Positions 25,829 to 35,194 are shown, numbered from the stretch's first letter. The stretch is DNA of 54,885 nucleotides from JAKFYM01 sp964612065 (GCA_964612065.1 CAZTCD010000011.1:1-54885); one strand, 5' to 3'. Made by a program: numbers and translations. The notes: generated by a model not told the origin, from the letters alone.

Positions 25829-27202
25829 ATGACCTTGCTCTTTTCTTTTTTCACTACCTTATTAGCCACCAACCTGTCTCTGGCCGCCGGTCAGGTGCAA
25901 ACCGGCGCGCCCGAGCTTCCCTTCAAAGACGCGGATTTCGCCTGCGTCTCTCAAGCAGACGCCAATCGCTACAAATCCGACTTCGGCATCGACACCTCGA
26001 GCTTCGGCGGAATGGAGCTTTGCAATGCCGCGATCGACACCAAAAAGCTTTTCAACGATCTCAGCCTGATCGAGAAATCGGAATTCGCCGCCGACAACGG
26101 CCATTCCTTCATCCGCGGATTCGTGCCCTCGAGCGGCTACTACCGCTGGATGAAAGGCCAAACCCGCGGCATGGATCGCGGCAACGATATTCCCTGGGCC
26201 ACTGCCTACAATTCCGGCGGCTACTTCACGATGCAGGACGGCTGGGCCTCGCTTTCCACCCTCGGCCGCGTGGGCACGGTGATCCACGAAGCCCGCCACA
26301 CGGCTGGTTACAGGCACTATCCCTGCAGCACCGGCCCCTACGGAGGCACGAGCACCTCGGGCTGCGATACCTCCTACAACCAGGGCGGATCCCACGGTGT
26401 GGAGATGGAGTATTACGCGCGCGTGGTACTCACGAGCAAAAACCTCCATCCTGCCTACAAAAGCATGGCTCGCCTGATGGCTCTCGGCCGCTCGAATTTC
26501 GTATTCAACGAGAAACCGCTGCGCTTGCGCGAAGGTTTGCTCGCCCGCGCCGGAGATCGGCTGATCCTCGTGGACGGTGGCAAAGTATACGAGCGCGAAT
26601 CGCCTCTGGCTCCGTCTGAACCCGAATTGAAGCGCACTTCCTTTGGCGCGAGCCTGGTGAAGGGCGAAAAAGCCACGGCAGTGGACGTGTATGCGTTCTC
26701 GAACAACGGCTTCAGCATGGACGACGATTACTCCTACTATAAGCTCTTCCAAACCCCGCGCCCGGGCGGCCCGAGTGCCCTGCAGGCGATCGAAGAGATC
26801 GACGTGGGAACCAAGCGCTACTTCGCCGTGCTCGCTGATGGCGGCAAGCTCTTCAGCTACAACTTCCCTGGCGGTGGCTGGCATGCTGCCGTTTCCGGCC
26901 CGGCCGGAGCTTCCACTTTTGTGACCCGCGCTCCCAATGGGCAGCACGGCCTCTTTGTGGTGACCACCGAGGGCTATGTGGTTCCCTTTGATCTCGGCTC
27001 CCGGCGTTTCGGAACCGCGCTACGCGAGCGCTGGAGCACCGATACCCGAGCCTACGCGATGATGGGCACGGAACTCTTGCGCCTGACGGCTGCCGGAGAA
27101 GTGGTTTCGGCTTCCACGGGCGAGGCAGTGCCTGCGTTTGCGAAGAGGCAGATCACCGATCTGGTGAACGTGCCTCTCTACGACACCTTCGAAGTGCGCT
27201 AA
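25829..27202 (+). CDS. Secreted putative zinc metallopeptidase (HEARH) with repeat-rich C terminus
   Basis: A 457-residue protein with a signal peptide ending about S-L-A-A. H153-E154-A-R-H157 within V-G-T-V-I-H-E-A-R-H-T is an HExxH zinc motif. A candidate third ligand lies 35-40 residues further in S-H-G-V-E192-M-E194-Y-Y. Four cysteines around the site (C166, C179 and two upstream) may pair. From about 240 on, four similar blocks with a hydrophobic strand and D-G-G-K or T-E-G-Y turn suggest a small beta-propeller or repeat domain. GGAGGGG precedes the ATG. The next gene begins 13 bases later. I do not recognise a named peptidase family, so catalysis is inferred. Confidence 0.7.
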   Translation: MTLLFSFFTTLLATNLSLAAGQVQTGAPELPFKDADFACVSQADANRYKSDFGIDTSSFGGMELCNAAIDTKKLFNDLSLIEKSEFAADNGHSFIRGFVPSSGYYRWMKGQTRGMDRGNDIPWATAYNSGGYFTMQDGWASLSTLGRVGTVIHEARHTAGYRHYPCSTGPYGGTSTSGCDTSYNQGGSHGVEMEYYARVVLTSKNLHPAYKSMARLMALGRSNFVFNEKPLRLREGLLARAGDRLILVDGGKVYERESPLAPSEPELKRTSFGASLVKGEKATAVDVYAFSNNGFSMDDDYSYYKLFQTPRPGGPSALQAIEEIDVGTKRYFAVLADGGKLFSYNFPGGGWHAAVSGPAGASTFVTRAPNGQHGLFVVTTEGYVVPFDLGSRRFGTALRERWSTDTRAYAMMGTELLRLTAAGEVVSASTGEAVPAFAKRQITDLVNVPLYDTFEVR

Positions 27203-27215
27203 CGGAAATTCGAAG

Positions 27216-27911
27216 GTGCATCAAGCCAGGCGAGTTCTGCTATGGGTGCTGCCGCTTCTGCTTATCGCAGGGGCGGCGGCCTTCTTTTTCGTGGGGAAGA
27301 ATCGCTCAGCGGCCACCGATGCGGCTTCGGGGCCGGCTGCGGGATCGGCGCCTTCTGCAGTGGCCACTGTGGCCGATACCAATCAGGCAGCGGCTTTCGT
27401 GCAGGCCCCTCCCTTGAAGCGTGTGATAGCTCTCTACGAATCCGAAAGCCAGCGGATTGGAAAGGTGGATCCCGATCCTGCGCTCACGGAAAAGCGCCTC
27501 ACCGGAGCCGCCAAGGATCTGCGGCCTGAGGAGATCGAGTGGCTCGGGGCCCAGGCCCTCGACACGGGCAGCGAAATGGACGCCCGATTTTTTGCCGCCT
27601 ACCTCACGGCGCTCGCCCATTCGGAGACGGCCGTAGGTGTATTGAAAAAAATCGCCCTCACGCCTATTCCTAAATCGAAAAACGAAATGCGGATGGCGGA
27701 GGAGCGGGTGCTGCGAATGCAGGCCGTGGAAGGCATCAGCCGCAATTGTGGTTTGCCGAGCGCCAAGGATGATCTGCTCGAAATCGTGGCCGTGGAGGAC
27801 GAAGCGATCCGCGACCGGGCCCATCGCGCGCTGTATGCCTGCCAGACGGGCAAACGAATCGAGGACGGAGATCGGGAAGCGATCGAGAAGATACAGCGCA
27901 AAGGGAAGTGA
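27216..27911 (+). CDS. Membrane-anchored helical protein of unknown function
   Basis: A 231-residue protein with an N-terminal membrane anchor (L-L-W-V-L-P-L-L-L-I-A-G-A-A-A-F-F-F-V), an Ala/Ser-rich linker (30-60) and a helical C-terminal domain of about 170 residues with HEAT-like alternation and two cysteines. The anchor has no cleavage or lipobox motif. The GTG start lies 13 bases after the putative metallopeptidase, so the two are likely co-transcribed; a role as periplasmic partner is possible but speculative. The gene is followed by the repeat-rich non-coding segment. Confidence 0.65.
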   Translation: MHQARRVLLWVLPLLLIAGAAAFFFVGKNRSAATDAASGPAAGSAPSAVATVADTNQAAAFVQAPPLKRVIALYESESQRIGKVDPDPALTEKRLTGAAKDLRPEEIEWLGAQALDTGSEMDARFFAAYLTALAHSETAVGVLKKIALTPIPKSKNEMRMAEERVLRMQAVEGISRNCGLPSAKDDLLEIVAVEDEAIRDRAHRALYACQTGKRIEDGDREAIEKIQRKGK

Positions 27912-28295
27912 GGGGCGCGCGGATGTTGCGGGCGCGCGGTAGAGCGCATGGAGCTGGGGCGCGCGGTACTAGCGCTGCTGCTAACGCGGAGCGACCTCTG
28001 CGCGGAGGACTAGGTGTGTCATCGCGGGAAGGGGCGGGAAGGGGCGGGAAGCACAGGACCGCGTAGTGGCGCGCTATGATGCTCGCAAAAATGCACCCGA
28101 AGACGCCCTCAGTGATACCGCCAAGACAGTGGCAACACCAGCGGATAATTTGCTCTTAGGGCCCGCCTGCGCCCACGCCTAGGCCCACGCCCACGCCCAC
28201 GCCCACGCCTAGGCCCACGCCCACGCCCACGCCTAGGCCCACGCCCACGCCGCGCCAGATGGTAACGTTCCCTCGCTATCAAATGTAGCTGCCCA
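27912..28295. other. Repeat-rich intergenic stretch without genes
   Basis: These 384 bases hold no credible gene. They contain GGGCGCGCGG three times (27913-27922, 27930-27939, 27957-27966), a decamer GGGGCGGGAA repeated about 2.7 times (28024-28050) and the hexamer array listed separately. The 27911 and 28296 genes converge here, but no standard terminator was found. Confidence 0.7.
28171..28254. repeat. GCCCAC hexamer array with interspersed GCCTAG
   Basis: Fourteen consecutive hexamers: GCCCAC is interrupted by GCCTAG at 28177, 28207 and 28231, and the last unit is degenerate (GCCGCG). In one frame the array reads as a Pro-Thr/Pro-Arg linker that is open from 28160 to a stop at about 28288 but has no start. 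The opposite strand reads Gly-Val repeats. Confidence 0.9.
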
Positions 28296-31175
28296 TTATT
28301 TCGCAGGAGCTGTGAAGCTCGGCAGGTCGAAAGGATTCTTCGCCGGCTCTGCCTTGCTGCTGCCGTCCACCTTGGTTTCGTCCTCGCCCTCCGGCGGCTT
28401 GGCAGCTTTGGCGGCCGTTTTGTAGGCCTCGCAGGCCGCGGTTACGTCGGAATCCTCGTTGGCGTAGCGTTCGGGGGTTTCGGTTTCCTCCCCGCTATTA
28501 TCGGAAGAGCGTTTGGCTGGTCTCGGTTTGGGCACCTTATTGCACGCGTCGCCGATATCCCGCAGGGCCTGCACTAGAGCGGAGTTCTGGTCTTTCAGGG
28601 TTTTCGACCTGGATTTCTTGGCAAGGCCGTCGAGGCTGGAATAGATCAGTCCGTTGCATTCCGCTCGTATCGTGTCTTGCTGGTCATATTCTTTTTGGGC
28701 AATGGCGTCGTCGCGAGCGTCGTCGTAGATGTCCTGGTTTCTTTCTTTCTTCGTTTTTGTTTTCGCGGTTTCGCCAGTGCCGATCGTAACCGTTGTTTCT
28801 TCATAGAGCTGGTCCAGATACTCGCCGCGCTTTGCGGCTCTGCGAATGTCGGCATTGGTCACATTTCTGCTGTTTCGGCTCGCCTGGCTGCGGCACTGGT
28901 TGTATTCGCGCGATGCCGTAAGGCGGGCGTTGTCCTCTATGCTCACGCCGGATCGGCGGAATAGATCTTCCATCTGGATTCCGGCATTGCTGAGCTTGGT
29001 GCCTCCGCAGATCTCAGCCGTTTCGGAGCATTCTTTGGGCATCAGGCCGCTAAAGGCTTCGTAATCTGCCTTTTCGATCTTGCACTTTGATTTCATTTTC
29101 ATGGCTTCAGAGCGCTTCTTGGCGAGTTCTTTTCTGAGCTCATGAATGCCTTCGGTTACTTCCTTGGTGTCTTCGACCTCCGAGAAGTTGGAGATGCCGG
29201 CGAGGGCCGCCTTCATGTCTTTGGGCATATCGATCATGCCGGTTTTTTCGTTTTCCACCAGCGGCTCGCCTTTCACGTCTTTGGTTTTGAGCGTGCCTTT
29301 TACTCCGGCGCCGGCGAGTTCGCCGTTGATGGAGTTGATTCCCTGGGCCATGAGCTGGCTCATCATGCCGAACTGGGAAGAGAGCTGGGTGAAGGCGGCG
29401 CGAACCGCCGTATTGTGCTGGTCCACGAACTTGGCGCGATCTTCCTCGCCTTTGGAGGCGGCGCTTTCGTGCTCGGATTGGGAGCGCTCAAGGTAGTTCA
29501 GGCAATCGTCGAAGCCGGCGCAGGAGGCATTGGTGGTGCCGATCGTGGGCTTTCCCGTTGCGTCGGAGGTGAGGGTTTGCATCGGGATCACGGTTTCACC
29601 GGCAAAAGAGGTGTATTGGGTGCCGTTGCCGAGACGGATCGCGCGGCGGGTGCCCTTGAGCCCGGAATCGAGGGTGGCCGAGAGCACGCGCAAGCAGTCG
29701 AGCGAGCGGTAGGGGTCCTCGTCGGCGGTGCAGTCGGTTTTGAACTGGGCCAGCTCGGAATTGTAAACCTTGTGGAAGGAGGTGCGGAACTGGGTCATGT
29801 CGCCTTCTATGCGGTCGATCCAGTTTTTGATGTCGTTGGAGGTTTCGCGCTCGGCATCCTTCATGGCGGTGATCTTCGAATAGTAGCGGCTGCCTTTGGA
29901 GTGCAGGTCGGAATTGAAGGTGGCCACGGCCTGCTCCCAGCAGTTGTCGTAGCCTTGCTGGATGGCTTGCTTGATCTTGCTCTTGTCCACCTTGCCGGAG
30001 AACTGGTGGTTGCCGAAGGCGGAGATCTCGGAAGCCATGGTGGCCTCAAAGCGTTTGCGGGCGAAGCCGAGGAACTCCCCTGGCTTGGCGATATCGATAT
30101 TGGCGGGAAGGTTTTTCTCCTGGGCGTTTTTGGAGTTCATGCGAGCCAGGTTCATGAGCGCCTTGGAATCAGTGCGCGCGCGTGCGCGCTCGCCTGCCGT
30201 TTTACCGCCATTATTGTTGGTGAGGGCGGCCACGCACTGGGAGGGCGGCATGGACTCGTTATTGTCGAAGCAGGGCTGCGGAGTGGAGTTAAAGCAGTAG
30301 GAAACATCGGCCATCAGGGTGTAGTACCAGTCGTTGCCGAGCGCGGCGCGCATGGTCTGGAGCTCGTCCACCTGTTTCACGAGGCCGTTTTTGAGGCCGC
30401 CTTCTTTTTCCGACTTCTTCGCATTGAGCACGTTATTCAATTCGAGGGATAGCGCGCGCAGGTTTTGCACCTGGGCGCGGTAGCCACCCTTTCCATCCGG
30501 GCCGTTGAGATCATTGGATAGCTTGGTGGCGATTTTTTTGTGGGAATCGATGATCTGCGAGTGGGTTTTGTAAACCTCGCCGGCGGAGTTCATGAGCTGC
30601 GACACAGGCTGCTTGGCTTTGTTGGCGAGCTCGCCGATCGTATTCTGCAGCTTCACGAGGCACGCCATTTTTTTGTTGGTATCGGAGATCTTTTCATCGT
30701 TGGTGGAGATCGCATCGAGCACAAAGCCGTAGTTGGAGCAAGTGGGTTCGATGCCGGCGATCTTATCTCCCGCTACGTCTCCGGCCTTCGTGTGGTTCTT
30801 GTGGTATTTTTCATAGGTGCGCGTGGCTTTCTGGATACAAGCCTGTGCTCCATCCGGGCCGATCGCAGCCAATTGAAGCTGCTGCGCGATCTGGTCGAGC
30901 TGGCTTTGCTGGGCTTGGGCGCCCTGGGCCGCGTTCTGAGCGCCCGAAAGCTGGGTTACGAGCGCCTGCAGCTGAGTATTGGAGGCGCCGAAGGCGGTTT
31001 GAAAGCTGTTGAGCCCGCCGAGCACGTTGTTCAGCCCGCTCAGGGTGTTGGTGGCCACATCGTTTTCCGCGGCTCTGGCCTCGCGAGGAAGCGTGGGTGA
31101 GGTGAGAGCCAACGCCAAAAGGGACACCAGGGCCGGTTTCAGGATACGGGGGGTGGGGGAGGATGCGTGTTTCAT
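28296..31175 (-). CDS. Large exported coiled-coil protein of unknown function
   Basis: About 959 residues. A Sec signal (A-L-V-S-L-L-A-L-A-L-T-S, cleavage near A-R-A) is followed by a Gln/Ala-rich helical segment (about 45-105), many charged helical stretches and more than 20 cysteines spread through the mature chain, which suggests a disulfide-linked elongated protein. The C-terminal 60 residues are Pro/Glu/Lys-rich and disordered. The ATG at 31175 has GAGAGAG just upstream; a GTG at 31178 directly precedes it. It is third in a same-strand series after the beta-barrel and EF-hand lipoprotein genes, with 134 bases in between. The family is not recognised. Confidence 0.75.
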   Translation of the reverse strand: MKHASSPTPRILKPALVSLLALALTSPTLPREARAAENDVATNTLSGLNNVLGGLNSFQTAFGASNTQLQALVTQLSGAQNAAQGAQAQQSQLDQIAQQLQLAAIGPDGAQACIQKATRTYEKYHKNHTKAGDVAGDKIAGIEPTCSNYGFVLDAISTNDEKISDTNKKMACLVKLQNTIGELANKAKQPVSQLMNSAGEVYKTHSQIIDSHKKIATKLSNDLNGPDGKGGYRAQVQNLRALSLELNNVLNAKKSEKEGGLKNGLVKQVDELQTMRAALGNDWYYTLMADVSYCFNSTPQPCFDNNESMPPSQCVAALTNNNGGKTAGERARARTDSKALMNLARMNSKNAQEKNLPANIDIAKPGEFLGFARKRFEATMASEISAFGNHQFSGKVDKSKIKQAIQQGYDNCWEQAVATFNSDLHSKGSRYYSKITAMKDAERETSNDIKNWIDRIEGDMTQFRTSFHKVYNSELAQFKTDCTADEDPYRSLDCLRVLSATLDSGLKGTRRAIRLGNGTQYTSFAGETVIPMQTLTSDATGKPTIGTTNASCAGFDDCLNYLERSQSEHESAASKGEEDRAKFVDQHNTAVRAAFTQLSSQFGMMSQLMAQGINSINGELAGAGVKGTLKTKDVKGEPLVENEKTGMIDMPKDMKAALAGISNFSEVEDTKEVTEGIHELRKELAKKRSEAMKMKSKCKIEKADYEAFSGLMPKECSETAEICGGTKLSNAGIQMEDLFRRSGVSIEDNARLTASREYNQCRSQASRNSRNVTNADIRRAAKRGEYLDQLYEETTVTIGTGETAKTKTKKERNQDIYDDARDDAIAQKEYDQQDTIRAECNGLIYSSLDGLAKKSRSKTLKDQNSALVQALRDIGDACNKVPKPRPAKRSSDNSGEETETPERYANEDSDVTAACEAYKTAAKAAKPPEGEDETKVDGSSKAEPAKNPFDLPSFTAPAK

Positions 31176-31309
31176 CACTCTCTCTATCGGCCAATTGCCT
31201 TGAAAACTTGTGCGCTTAGGCCGTTTTCGGCCACAGCTTTTACACTGCCGCCTGACAGATACATCCGTTGTGATTTCAATGCATTAGGGCGAGGCCTCGG
31301 AATCCGAGA

Positions 31310-33553
31310 TCAGAGGCTCAGTAGCTTGGAGAAAATGTCCACCACCTGGCCCCGGTCCACCTTGAACTCTTTGGCGCCGAGGAGGTAGCGGCGGAGCACG
31401 AAGCCCACTTTGTCGTCGTCGGGGAGCTGGCGGTAAGCGAGTAGGAAATTGAAGATCGCCTTATGGGTTTTCGGATCGTGAATCCCTTTTTCCCCCGCTT
31501 TTTGCGCGAGGAAGGGCTGGAATACGGGATAGGCGCGATCGGCTTCGGAATTCTCGAGGAAGCCGTCGCCGTTCTTGTCGAAGCGGGAGAAGAGCAGCTC
31601 GATATAGTACGGCAGGAGAACGAAGGCTTGGGCGTCGGAAAGGGTGTAATCGTCCGTGGAGGATTTTCCCTTGCGGAGGAATTTCGCCATGGTGGCGAAG
31701 AGCTCTTCCTGTTCGCGTGCCGGCTTCGATCCCATGAAGGAGGCGAGGCCCGGGATATAGCTCCAGAACTGCCGCGAGTGGCGCAGGAACTGTTTCTGGA
31801 AGCAGGCGGAAGGAATCGGGCGTTTCGAAGCTTTCGGCCAGGGAACCTGGCAGGTATCGGCAACTGCTTTATGAATGCGAGGCGCGAGGTTCATGGTGGA
31901 GAGAATGAGGGACTCAAGCTCCAGTGCTTCCGGCATCGTAAGGCTCTTTTTGCCGTCGGAGGCGTAAAGGAAGAGAGAGGCTTCGAAGAGGCGCTTTCCG
32001 ATCGAATCACGGAGGCCGCTGTCGGCCAGGCCGAGTTCCGTGAGGAGGGGGAAGATGTCATCGAGAAAGCGGTTCAGCTCGGATTCCGAAAGCGTTTCCT
32101 TACCGCTTCCATAGGCCTGCATCAGCATCCGGTTCATGGAGCGCAAGCCATGGATCTTGAGGAGGTGGGAATAGGTGATCGGTTCTTTTTCGTGGCCCAG
32201 CGGGATTCTGACGACGAAGCTCTTCCCCGAGAAAACCGTGCGCACTTCGCGCACGCTGCGCTTCACGGCCTCGATCGCTTCCAGCGAGATATCGGATTGA
32301 ACGCGCGTGGCCCGGAGCAGGGTTTCGTTGGGCACCTTTTCCACTTGTTCCGCGGTGAGTGCCTGAGGCTCTCCCTCACCCACGCGGTAGAGGGCCGCGA
32401 TCCCATGGAATCCTTCGAGGGCGAAACGCATGGTGTTCTTGAAGCGGTTCAGGCTGTCTTTGGTGATGGCGAAATCGGCCGCCGCGGCCGGGCCCCCGAG
32501 CAGACGGCCGAAGAGCGCGCGCAGAAAGGCTTTCGCTGTTTCCGGGCGGCTGGGCAGCATCTTCTGGGCATAAAGCGTATGGAGGAAATCGTCGATCTCC
32601 GCGGAGCTGATCTGCTGGCTTGGGTGCTGCTCGAGCACGAACTCGAAGATGGAAACGAAGTCGGCGAAGAAGCGCTCCACCCGGTCGAGATTGCTCGCGG
32701 AGAACGTGCTGAAGGCGGATTTCAGGTAAAACTGCGCCCGGAGGAAAGAGGCGAAATAGCGGGGCGCCAGGCGGTAGATCTTCGGCCAGTCGGCCGCCGT
32801 GATCTGGTCGCGGGGCGGGGAAACGAAGATCGCTTTCGCCGGGCGGATCACTTCCGAAACTTTGAGCAGGGTGTGCGTCCAGTGGTCCTCGGGGATCTCG
32901 GTGCCTTCGTAAAGGAAAACCTGAAGCTCTTTGAGGAGGGCGGCGAGATTATCGAAGTGGTAGGGCTTCTGCTCGGTCTGGATATGATCGCCCACCAGGG
33001 TAACGGCACGGGTGAAGCGAGATACCGCATCTTCGAACTGATCGGAGGTATAGCCTTTGGCGAGAAAGGAGCTCACTCTCACGGGCATCACCGGCAGAAG
33101 CAGGGCCGTGCTCTTTTTGATCGTACCAAAGAGCGCGATCACCCGGCGCAGCTCCTCACGGGTGATCTTATCGCTGTCGCCGCCGATCATGGCCTGCTTC
33201 AGGGTGGTGGCTTGATGGGCGAGGCCGGGGCTTATTTTTTTGCCCTTCAGGAAATATTTGGTGAGGAAGTTGCCGAGCTCTTCGGGCTCGAACCAATCCT
33301 TGCTTTTGCCGTCGGCATGGAGGGCGAAGGTGCTGAGGGCTTTGTCGAGGCAAGCGTAGAACTCGTCGTGTTCGGTTTCCGAAAGGGTGCCTTTGGCGAA
33401 GCGATCGAGAACGTCGCCCGCCTGAGCCAGGCAGCCCGTGCCGGTGTTCACTTTTTTTAGTGGTTTCGTGACCGGATCATTGAGCTTGAGGGAGCAGGAG
33501 CTCAGCAGGAAAACGGCAAGGAGAGCCAGAGGGTGCGCGGCTTTAGAAAACAT
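31310..33553 (-). CDS. EF-hand-containing lipoprotein
   Basis: A 747-residue protein. The lipobox is L-L-S-S-C20, so the mature protein would be lipidated at Cys20; the next residue is Ser, which favours the outer membrane by the E. coli rule. One canonical EF-hand loop, D-K-N-G-D-G-F-L-E-N-S-E, lies near residue 645. Several weaker ones appear earlier (A-D-G-K-S-K-D-W-F-E-P-E-E, G-D-S-D-K-I-T-R-E-E, G-S-G-K-E-T-L-S-E-S-E, S-D-G-K-K-S-L-T). The protein is otherwise helical. Calcium-dependent behaviour is inferred. Its start overlaps the end of the beta-barrel gene by 11 bases, so the two are co-translated. Confidence 0.8.
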   Translation of the reverse strand: MFSKAAHPLALLAVFLLSSCSLKLNDPVTKPLKKVNTGTGCLAQAGDVLDRFAKGTLSETEHDEFYACLDKALSTFALHADGKSKDWFEPEELGNFLTKYFLKGKKISPGLAHQATTLKQAMIGGDSDKITREELRRVIALFGTIKKSTALLLPVMPVRVSSFLAKGYTSDQFEDAVSRFTRAVTLVGDHIQTEQKPYHFDNLAALLKELQVFLYEGTEIPEDHWTHTLLKVSEVIRPAKAIFVSPPRDQITAADWPKIYRLAPRYFASFLRAQFYLKSAFSTFSASNLDRVERFFADFVSIFEFVLEQHPSQQISSAEIDDFLHTLYAQKMLPSRPETAKAFLRALFGRLLGGPAAAADFAITKDSLNRFKNTMRFALEGFHGIAALYRVGEGEPQALTAEQVEKVPNETLLRATRVQSDISLEAIEAVKRSVREVRTVFSGKSFVVRIPLGHEKEPITYSHLLKIHGLRSMNRMLMQAYGSGKETLSESELNRFLDDIFPLLTELGLADSGLRDSIGKRLFEASLFLYASDGKKSLTMPEALELESLILSTMNLAPRIHKAVADTCQVPWPKASKRPIPSACFQKQFLRHSRQFWSYIPGLASFMGSKPAREQEELFATMAKFLRKGKSSTDDYTLSDAQAFVLLPYYIELLFSRFDKNGDGFLENSEADRAYPVFQPFLAQKAGEKGIHDPKTHKAIFNFLLAYRQLPDDDKVGFVLRRYLLGAKEFKVDRGQVVDIFSKLLSL

Positions 33554-34952
33554 AAGCCACCCCCCATCTCAAGCGGTCGTTTCTCTGGTAGCGGCTGATG
33601 AAATCCGCCGGGTCCGTGGAGCGAGAGCCCAGCATATCTAGGCCGGCGTTCAGGATCAGCTTTGAGAGCGGGCTGTAATGGAGATCCGCCACCAGGATAT
33701 TGCCGGTGTTTTCCGTGTCTACGATGAACTTGGCGGAAAAGAGGAAGCGGCGGGCCCAGGTGTCCCTGAGGGGGGAAACAATCGCGAAGCTGTAAGCGCT
33801 CTTGAAAGCATAGCGGGGTTCAAAGAAGTTGGTGCCGGAATTCACGAAGGGGCCCTGGTCGGGAGCGTTGCCTCCATCGCGGTAGAGAAGCGCGAATTCC
33901 AGGCGGGTGTAGCGGAAGGCTTCAAACGGCTGGGCGCGGGTGGTGAGGCCTAGGAGGGTGGCGTTCGTGGCTTCCTGCGTATTCCAGTTGGTGGGCGTGG
34001 AATCACGCTTGGGGCGTTCGAGAAGGGCGGAGCCCGTGATCCCGTAGCGTTCGGCTTCATAGCCCAGATCGGCGCCGAAAAGATCATGGTAAAGCACTCG
34101 CGGCCGGATGATCGCCGGTACGGCCGAATTGGCCACATCGAGGCGCCCCTCGAAGGAAAGCAGAAACTGGTTCATCGGCTTATGGGTAAAGCTCGCCCGG
34201 CCGAAGGCGCCTTTTTCCCTTCCGATCCTCACCACGCCTCCGGCTCCCCAGTGCTGGATGAGGCTTTTCACGGGGGGCACGTCGAGAGAGAAGCGCACGG
34301 TGGCCGGCTGGTTAAAGATCAGGATGCTGGAGCTCGGGCAGGAAAACCAGGGGGAGGAGGAGCGGCAGCTTCCGCCATTGATGTCAAAGGGGGCGCCTTG
34401 TTCCGGAATAAAGATCGGGCTCCAGTAGGCGGTGGCCTGGATCATCTCGGTTTGAACGCCGCCGAACAGCCCGAAGAGCCCGTTCTCGCGTTCGTTCAGA
34501 TAGTCCCAGCGGAAGCGTGGCTGATGAAGGCCGAGGCTCCAGTAGGAATCCATGGTGTTCCACTGGAAGCGTTTGCGGCCGAGGTAAGCATAAGCCCGCT
34601 CGGCCTCGGTTTTGTCGTCGAAGCCGGCGTAGATCTCGCCCACGTCGAGGTAGCGGTAGTTGGCGTGCCTCAGGCCGTAGAGGCTCTCCGCTTCCACGCC
34701 GAACTGGAAGGCTTTGTTCGAGCCGATGCCCCTCACCCCCACGGTAAGGGCCGTGGAGCCGGTGCCGGTGTCGGAGGTGGTTTCGGTATTGCGGGTGAGG
34801 TAGTAGCTACCAGAGAGGCCGAGGCGCACTTCCCGGTCTCTCAATTTGGGGCTCATGGTGGGGATCGCGTGGGCGCGTAAGGAAAAACACGCCAGTCCCA
34901 GCAGAACTGCCAGGGCAGGGAGGAGGCGGAAGAGGCGCGAACAGTGGGCCAA
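33543..34952 (-). CDS. Outer-membrane beta-barrel protein
   Basis: About 470 residues. After a signal peptide (L-L-P-A-L-A-V-L-L-G-L-A-C-F-S-L-R-A-H-A) the chain consists of alternating amphipathic strands with many aromatic girdle residues and ends in V-A-Y-V-F, the terminal Phe typical of outer-membrane barrels. The upstream frame from 35099 is open but not protein-like. The TTG at 34952, preceded by a GCGAG about 9 bases away, gives a normal 29-residue signal. Two cysteines in C-R-S-S-S-P-W-F-S-C could close an extracellular loop. It is coupled to the EF-hand lipoprotein gene. Specific barrel family and cargo are unknown. Confidence 0.75.
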   Translation of the reverse strand: MAHCSRLFRLLPALAVLLGLACFSLRAHAIPTMSPKLRDREVRLGLSGSYYLTRNTETTSDTGTGSTALTVGVRGIGSNKAFQFGVEAESLYGLRHANYRYLDVGEIYAGFDDKTEAERAYAYLGRKRFQWNTMDSYWSLGLHQPRFRWDYLNERENGLFGLFGGVQTEMIQATAYWSPIFIPEQGAPFDINGGSCRSSSPWFSCPSSSILIFNQPATVRFSLDVPPVKSLIQHWGAGGVVRIGREKGAFGRASFTHKPMNQFLLSFEGRLDVANSAVPAIIRPRVLYHDLFGADLGYEAERYGITGSALLERPKRDSTPTNWNTQEATNATLLGLTTRAQPFEAFRYTRLEFALLYRDGGNAPDQGPFVNSGTNFFEPRYAFKSAYSFAIVSPLRDTWARRFLFSAKFIVDTENTGNILVADLHYSPLSKLILNAGLDMLGSRSTDPADFISRYQRNDRLRWGVAYVF

Positions 34953-35130
34953 AGGATCTAACTCGCTTTCTCTGTTTCCGTGGGCCCGCCTTGCGGCAGT
35001 GCCTTCCCTGTATCTTCCTGGAGACGGGGGTGCCCCTATTCTATCAAGGTTGACAAAATAACTCAAGAAATGACAGCGGAAAACAAGCTTTAAGATCAAA
35101 GGGTTGCCTGAAAAATGGCATTTTGGCCAG

Positions 35131-35162
35131 AAAAAAGCCCCCTACCGATTAAGGTAAGGGGC
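35131..35162 (-). terminator. Intrinsic terminator of the alpha/beta-hydrolase gene
   Basis: Arms at 35162-35153 and 35146-35137 pair over ten positions with one mismatch around a 6-base loop. On the minus strand the stem is followed by six T residues (complement of 35136-35131). It lies 33 bases after the stop at 35195. Confidence 0.8.
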
Positions 35163-35194
35163 CTTTCGTGGCTGGGCTTTAGGAAGGCCGGGCT

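Noticed and set aside
28171..28254. CRISPR array
   Set aside because: The repeat unit is six bases with no spacers; it is a simple tandem array.
31463..33460. 665-codon frame on the plus strand opposite the EF-hand lipoprotein
   Set aside because: Composition is typical antisense of a Leu/Lys/Glu-rich protein; no Shine-Dalgarno, signal or motif, whereas the minus strand has a lipobox and EF-hand.
33543..35099. Full-length 518-codon start of the beta-barrel gene at 35099
   Set aside because: The first 49 residues are basic and unlike a signal peptide; the TTG at 34952 gives a normal signal sequence.
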